DNA from: Anaerotignum sp.
GTDB taxonomy: Bacteria; Bacillota; Clostridia; Lachnospirales; Anaerotignaceae
Length of the DNA: 10,220 nt
Reading direction: 5' to 3'
NCBI GenBank assembly: GCA_020024395.1
Contig: JAHHTV010000046.1
Location: 1-10,220 of the forward strand
The position numbers and the translations under genes were made by a program. The notes under the pieces were generated by a model. It saw only the letters and a list, made by a program, of their open reading frames with translations. It was not told the DNA's origin and did no database searches. Shown here in pieces: positions 6,689 through 10,220 of this stretch (the stretch's first letter is position 1; each line of letters begins with the position of its first letter).

Positions 6689-7532
6689 AACAGTTTCACA
6701 ATGGTTGCAATTAGGCAGACAACAACTTGCAAATGCTGGGAAATTACCAAAAGATGCAGATTTGCTTTTGATGCATACCACAGGATTGACAAAAATACAA
6801 CTGTTGACAGAATGCCAACAGACAGTGACAGCAGAAGCGGCGCAGCAATACGCCGCTTTTCTGAATGAAAGAGAAAATGGAAAGCCATTGCAATATATAT
6901 TGGGGGAATGGGAGTTTATGGGATTGCCTTTTGCAATGGGAGAAGGCGTGCTGATACCAAGAGCAGATACAGAAGTGTTGGTGGAAACTATATTAGAAAA
7001 GCAAAAAACAGAAAATCTGCAAAAGGGCTTGGATATTGGTACAGGTACAGGCTGTATTCCGATTTGCTTGGATAAATTAGGTGGCATGGATATGACAGCA
7101 GTGGATATTAGTGCAAAGGCGTTATGTTATGCAAAACAAAACAATCAAAAAAATAGAACAAATGTGACATTTTTGGAAAGTGATTTGTTTTCGATGTTAC
7201 CTACTGCACAAAAGGGAACATTTGACTTTATTGTTTCCAATCCGCCGTATATTCCAAAAAAAGATATTGCAACATTGATGACAGAAGTCAAAGATTTTGA
7301 GCCAAGAAATGCACTAGATGGCGGTTTAGATGGTTTGGATTTTTATCGGCATATCATTGAAATAGGCAGGCATTGGATAAGAAAAGATGGTTGGTTGTTT
7401 TTTGAAATTGGATATAACCAAAAACAAGATTTATTTGCATTGTTGGAAACAGCAGGATTTGGCTGTTTGATGTGCAAACAGGATTTTGCAGGATTAGATA
7501 GGGTAATATGTGGAAAAAAGAATGAGGGATAA
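6675..7532 (+). CDS. prmC: Release factor glutamine N5-methyltransferase PrmC (HemK)
   Basis: PrmC transfers a methyl group from S-adenosylmethionine to the Gln of the GGQ motif in release factors, which raises their efficiency of peptide release. The 285-residue product has the helical N-terminal substrate-recognition domain (about 1-75) and a Rossmann methyltransferase domain. Motifs are IPRADTE (94-100), SAM-binding LDIGTGTGCI (119-128), AVDIS (142-146) with the acidic residue for the ribose, and the catalytic NPPYIP (189-194) that binds the glutamine side chain. Length is normal for the family. ATG 6675 lies inside the end of the DUF1385 gene, with GGAG (6661-6664) upstream. The target RF1 is encoded 3 nt downstream, the usual prmC-prfA pairing. 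Confidence 0.97.
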   Translation: MNQNKTVSQWLQLGRQQLANAGKLPKDADLLLMHTTGLTKIQLLTECQQTVTAEAAQQYAAFLNERENGKPLQYILGEWEFMGLPFAMGEGVLIPRADTEVLVETILEKQKTENLQKGLDIGTGTGCIPICLDKLGGMDMTAVDISAKALCYAKQNNQKNRTNVTFLESDLFSMLPTAQKGTFDFIVSNPPYIPKKDIATLMTEVKDFEPRNALDGGLDGLDFYRHIIEIGRHWIRKDGWLFFEIGYNQKQDLFALLETAGFGCLMCKQDFAGLDRVICGKKNEG

Positions 7533-7535
7533 CCG

Positions 7536-8612
7536 ATGTTTGATAAATTGATAGAAATAGAAGAAAAACATATGCATTTGGCTGACCAAATCAATGACCC
7601 AGAGATTATCGCAAATCAAAACCAATGGCAGAAATTGATGAAAGAATACAGCGATATGACACCGATTGTGGAAGCATATCAAGAATACAAAAAAACAAAA
7701 GATGCCATTGCAGAGGGATTGGAGCTTTTGGGTGAAAAATTGGATGATGCATTTCGGGAATTGGTCAAAGAGGAATTGGCAGAAAATAAAAGTCGTTTGG
7801 AAGAATTGCAAAAAGAAATGACAATATTGCTCATTCCCAAAGACCCAAATGACGAGAAAAATGTCATTGTGGAAATCAGAGGCGGTGCAGGCGGTGACGA
7901 AGCGGCATTATTTGCAGGAGATTTGTTCCGTATGTATGCAAGATATGCAGAACGCAGAAAATGGAAAGTAGAATTGATGAATACCAGTGAAAGTGATTTG
8001 GGTGGTTATAAAGAAGTTTCATTTATGATTGCAGGACAAGGGGCGTATTCCCGTTTGAAATATGAAAGCGGTGTACATCGTGTGCAAAGAATACCTACAA
8101 CAGAAAGCGGTGGCAGAATTCATACTTCTACGGTGACTGTGGCAGTATTGCCAGAGGCAGAAGAAGTGGACGTGCATATTGATATGAATGATGTGCGTGT
8201 TGATGTGTTCCGTGCATCGGGAAATGGTGGGCAATGTGTCAACACCACAGATTCTGCGGTACGTATGACACATATCCCAACTGGTATTGTGGTTTCTTGT
8301 CAAAATGAAAAATCACAGTTGAAAAACAAAGAGCAAGCATTGAAAGTATTGTATGCACGTGTGTATGAAAGAGAAAGACAAGCACACGATGCGGCGATTT
8401 CTGCGGATAGACGTTCACAGGTAGGCACGGGTGACAGAAGCGAACGCATTCGCACATATAATTTCCCACAAGGACGTGTGACAGACCATCGTGTGGGTTT
8501 GACATTGCATAAAATCAATGCCATATTAGATGGGGAATTAGACGAAATTATGGATACTTTGATTACCACAGACCGTATGGAAAAATTGAAAGAAAATCAA
8601 ACAGAGTCATAA
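7536..8612 (+). CDS. prfA: Peptide chain release factor 1 (RF1)
   Basis: RF1 reads UAA and UAG in the ribosomal A site and triggers hydrolysis of peptidyl-tRNA. The product has 358 residues, normal for RF1. Residues 1-100 are the helical domain 1. The catalytic GGQ is at 231-233 within [15 protein letters not shown], and the tripeptide anticodon region reads IPTTES, with P187-T188-T189 fitting the RF1 PxT rule rather than the RF2 SPF motif. [22 protein letters not shown] and [17 protein letters not shown] are further RF1 landmarks. There is no frameshift such as that of RF2 genes. A GAGGG ribosome site precedes ATG 7536, only 3 nt after prmC, so the two are coupled. Confidence 0.98.
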   Translation: MFDKLIEIEEKHMHLADQINDPEIIANQNQWQKLMKEYSDMTPIVEAYQEYKKTKDAIAEGLELLGEKLDDAFRELVKEELAENKSRLEELQKEMTILLIPKDPNDEKNVIVEIRGGAGGDEAALFAGDLFRMYARYAERRKWKVELMNTSESDLGGYKEVSFMIAGQGAYSRLKYESGVHRVQRIPTTESGGRIHTSTVTVAVLPEAEEVDVHIDMNDVRVDVFRASGNGGQCVNTTDSAVRMTHIPTGIVVSCQNEKSQLKNKEQALKVLYARVYERERQAHDAAISADRRSQVGTGDRSERIRTYNFPQGRVTDHRVGLTLHKINAILDGELDEIMDTLITTDRMEKLKENQTES

Positions 8613-8638
8613 AAAGAAAAAGAAATCAGGTGTATGAC

Positions 8639-9199
8639 ATGAAAACATTATGGGGGTTGTTTTTGATATTTGCAAGAATTGGGGCGTTTACATTTGGTGG
8701 TGGATATGCCATGTTGCCAATGCTACAAAGAGAAGTTGTGGAGAGTCGAAAATGGGCGACAGAAGATGAAGTATTGGATTATTTTGCAATCGGACAATGT
8801 ACACCAGGGATTATATTTGTCAATACGGCAACGTTTATTGGATATAAACAAAAAGGTGTGTTGGGGGCGATATTTGCAACGGCTGGCAGTATATTTCCAT
8901 CGTTGGTGATTATTGTGGTGATTGTGGCAGTGCTGACAAATTTTGCAGAGCTTGCAGTGGTACAATATGCATTTGGTGGTATTCGTGTGGTTGTAGGAGT
9001 ATTGATACTGAATGCTATATTGGGTATGTGGAAAAAATCGATTGTAGATAAATTCGGTGTTTGTTTGGCATTGGTTTCTTTTTTGTTATCTGCTGTGTTT
9101 GATGTTTCCCCGATATTGCTTGTGGTTGGTGCAGGTGTGCTGGGCGTTGCGGTACAAACTTTTAGAGCAAGCAAAACAAAAGGGGGTGTCAAACAATGA
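8639..9199 (+). CDS. ChrA-type transporter, first CHR-domain subunit
   Basis: The 186-residue product is one half of the CHR (chromate ion transporter) family fold, the short-chain type that works as a pair. N-terminal signatures are FARIGAFTFGGGYAMLP (11-27), REVVESRKW and YFAIGQCTPGIIFVNTATFI (48-67). Hydrophobic helices follow at about 75-100, 108-132, 140-155 and 157-173. ATG 8639 is preferred over GTG 8630 because AGGTG (8628-8632) is well spaced for it. It lies 26 nt after prfA with no terminator between, and its stop overlaps the start of the second CHR gene by 4 nt (ATGA). Some family members export chromate, but in anaerobic gut-type bacteria the native substrate is unknown, so the chromate label should be treated as a family name. 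Confidence 0.9.
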   Translation: MKTLWGLFLIFARIGAFTFGGGYAMLPMLQREVVESRKWATEDEVLDYFAIGQCTPGIIFVNTATFIGYKQKGVLGAIFATAGSIFPSLVIIVVIVAVLTNFAELAVVQYAFGGIRVVVGVLILNAILGMWKKSIVDKFGVCLALVSFLLSAVFDVSPILLVVGAGVLGVAVQTFRASKTKGGVKQ

Positions 9200-9777
9200 T
9201 ACAACTTTTGATACTATTTTTTGAATTTTTCAAAATTGGTTTGTTTTCTGTAGGTGGTGGATTGGCAACATTGCCGTTTTTGTATGATTTGGCAAACAAA
9301 TATGAATGGTTGCGATTGGAACAAATTTCAGATATGGTGGCAGTGTCAGAGTCCACGCCTGGCCCTTTGGGCGTGAATATGGCAACATATGCAGGATTTC
9401 AGTGTGCGGGGGTATTGGGTAGTGTTGTGGCAACGGTGGGACTTGTGACACCGTCTGTGATTATCATTATTTTCGTGTATCGCTTTTTGGAGAAGTTTCG
9501 CACCAGTGCGATTGTAGAGCGTGCATTTTATGGTTTGCGTCCGGTTGTTGTGGGTTTGATTGGGGCAGCGGGATTTGGCGTGATGATGATAGCATTGTTG
9601 CATATGCAGATTGTACAGTCAGAAGGCATACACAATATCGTTGGCTGGTTTCGCTGGAAAGAATGTATATTATTTTTATTGATATTTTTTGCGTCAAAGA
9701 AATGGAAAAAAATACATCCCATTGCTTTTATTCTTGTGGGTGCTTTGGCAGGCATTGTATTTCAAATGGGAGCATAA
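9196..9777 (+). CDS. ChrA-type transporter, second CHR-domain subunit
   Basis: The 193-residue product is the partner CHR domain. It carries FFKIGLFSVGGGLATLPFL (11-29), the segment ISDMVAVSESTPGPLGVNMA (44-63) and GLRPVVVGLI (113-122), matching the first subunit in order but diverged from it, as expected for paired short-chain CHR proteins of opposite membrane orientation. Hydrophobic helices cover about 71-97, 113-136, 156-166 and 175-190. ATG 9196 overlaps the upstream stop in an ATGA junction, and GGGGGTG (9182-9187) is a suitable ribosome site. It is the last gene of the block, followed after 2 nt by a strong terminator. Confidence 0.9.
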   Translation: MIQLLILFFEFFKIGLFSVGGGLATLPFLYDLANKYEWLRLEQISDMVAVSESTPGPLGVNMATYAGFQCAGVLGSVVATVGLVTPSVIIIIFVYRFLEKFRTSAIVERAFYGLRPVVVGLIGAAGFGVMMIALLHMQIVQSEGIHNIVGWFRWKECILFLLIFFASKKWKKIHPIAFILVGALAGIVFQMGA

Positions 9778-9779
9778 CT

Positions 9780-9820
9780 AAAAAGACCTTTATGGCATTG
9801 TGCTGAAAAAGGTCTTTTTT
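9780..9820. terminator. Bidirectional intrinsic terminator between chrA pair and XRE gene
   Basis: AAAAAGACCTTT (9780-9791) and AAAGGTCTTTTT (9808-9819) form a perfect 12-bp stem with a 16-nt loop. The A-rich left and T-rich right edges give a T-run on each strand. It lies between convergent genes and can end transcription from both sides. Confidence 0.88.
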
Positions 9821-9864
9821 GTTGCGATAATGTCATGAAAAAAGAAATACAAAAAGCAGATATA

Positions 9865-10197
9865 TCATGTTTCTGTTCCTTCTAATAAATCATCTACCAA
9901 CTGCATGATATGCTCATATTTTTTGGGTTCTAACCGTTTGAGTTTTTCGAATACTATGTGCATTTCCACAGGGTTTTCTGTACCATCATCAAAAAACTCT
10001 TTGGGGTGAATATCGAAATATTCACAAATATAAAACAGTCCCATAAGGGAAGGGAGATTTCTTCTGTTTTCAATCAAATTGATATAATTTTCATTTTGTC
10101 CCATAGATAAACTCATATCTCTGGCAGATACATTTTTTTCTAGGCGTAGCTGTGTAAGTCTTTTGTAAAAAAAATTTTCCAATTCACTGGAATGCAT
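9865..10197 (-). CDS. Small XRE-family helix-turn-helix regulator
   Basis: The 110-residue product contains an HTH_3/XRE DNA-binding domain at about residues 10-70: RLTQLRLEKNVSARDMSLSM, then GQNENYINLIENRRNLPSL and FYICEYFDIHPKEFFD. The tail (about 78-110, EKLKRLEPKKYEHIMQLVDD) is helical and may support dimerisation. ATG 10197 is preferred because GGTGA lies at a proper distance upstream and MHSSELENFFYKRL resembles the N-terminus usual for these proteins; an in-frame ATG at 10209 would add MVIK but lacks a ribosome site and would sit at the likely transcript start. Such short XRE proteins are common in Clostridia and their targets are mostly unknown. It faces the chrA pair across a bidirectional terminator, so a regulatory link to it is only a guess. 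Confidence 0.88.
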   Translation of the reverse strand: MHSSELENFFYKRLTQLRLEKNVSARDMSLSMGQNENYINLIENRRNLPSLMGLFYICEYFDIHPKEFFDDGTENPVEMHIVFEKLKRLEPKKYEHIMQLVDDLLEGTET

Positions 10198-10213
10198 TTT
10201 TATCACCATAATT

Positions 10214-10219
10214 ATTATA
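10214..10219 (-). promoter_or_regulatory. Possible -10 box for the XRE gene
   Basis: The minus strand reads TATAAT here, 17 nt upstream of the preferred start codon. The -35 box would lie outside the window, so this is only half a promoter. A start of transcription about 7 nt downstream would give a very short leader of about 10 nt that begins at or inside the GGTGA ribosome site. Confidence 0.4.
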
Positions 10220-10220
10220 T

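Noticed and set aside
9865..10197. A toxin-antitoxin module based on the XRE gene
   Set aside because: No small toxin-like gene lies next to it: the upstream side is the window edge and the downstream side is a terminator followed by the chrA pair.

Overview
The window looks like chromosomal DNA from a low-GC, Gram-positive anaerobe of the class Clostridia, probably Lachnospirales-like. The reasons are the AT-rich sequence, strong AGGAGG-type ribosome binding sites, a MecA-type ClpC adaptor, Rho with an N-terminal SAP-like domain, and the order rho - rpmE - DUF1385 (yqhQ-like) - prmC - prfA, which I recall as common in Clostridia. I cannot name a genus from sequence alone. Most of the window is core housekeeping DNA. 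I see no prophage, transposase, CRISPR array, tRNA or rRNA.

Layout. (1) 1-603, minus strand: a mecA-like ClpC adaptor gene whose 3' end runs off the window. (2) 604-816: an AT-rich divergent intergenic region with two perfect inverted repeats. (3) 817-2424, plus: a 535-residue membrane-anchored protein that I cannot assign to a named family; its large extracytoplasmic part seems to contain four diverged beta-strand-like repeats. (4) 2425-2717: a nested two-stem palindrome that can act as a terminator in both directions, then a near-consensus sigma-A promoter. (5) 2718-5336: a bitopic LysM protein with a disordered charged cytoplasmic half, followed by rho, apparently as one operon. (6) 5337-5458: a strong promoter and a hairpin leader in front of rpmE, which may be an L31 autoregulatory leader. 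(7) 5459-9777: rpmE, an intrinsic terminator/attenuator, then a tightly packed block of DUF1385 membrane protein, prmC, prfA and two half-size ChrA-type CHR transporter genes. (8) 9780-9820: a perfect 12-bp bidirectional terminator. (9) 9865-10197, minus: a small XRE-family regulator converging on the chrA pair.

How the genes fit together: the centre of the window handles the ends of gene expression. Rho ends transcription, RF1 (prfA) ends translation, PrmC methylates the GGQ glutamine of RF1, and L31 is a ribosomal protein. The chrA pair lies downstream in the same orientation with no terminator between, so it probably shares transcripts with prfA. MecA, the unknown membrane protein and the LysM protein are separate units, the last joined to rho.

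I found no clear new multi-gene system. The items most worth a second look are the unassigned membrane protein with internal repeats, the nested palindrome after it, the candidate L31 leader, and the paired inverted repeats in front of mecA.
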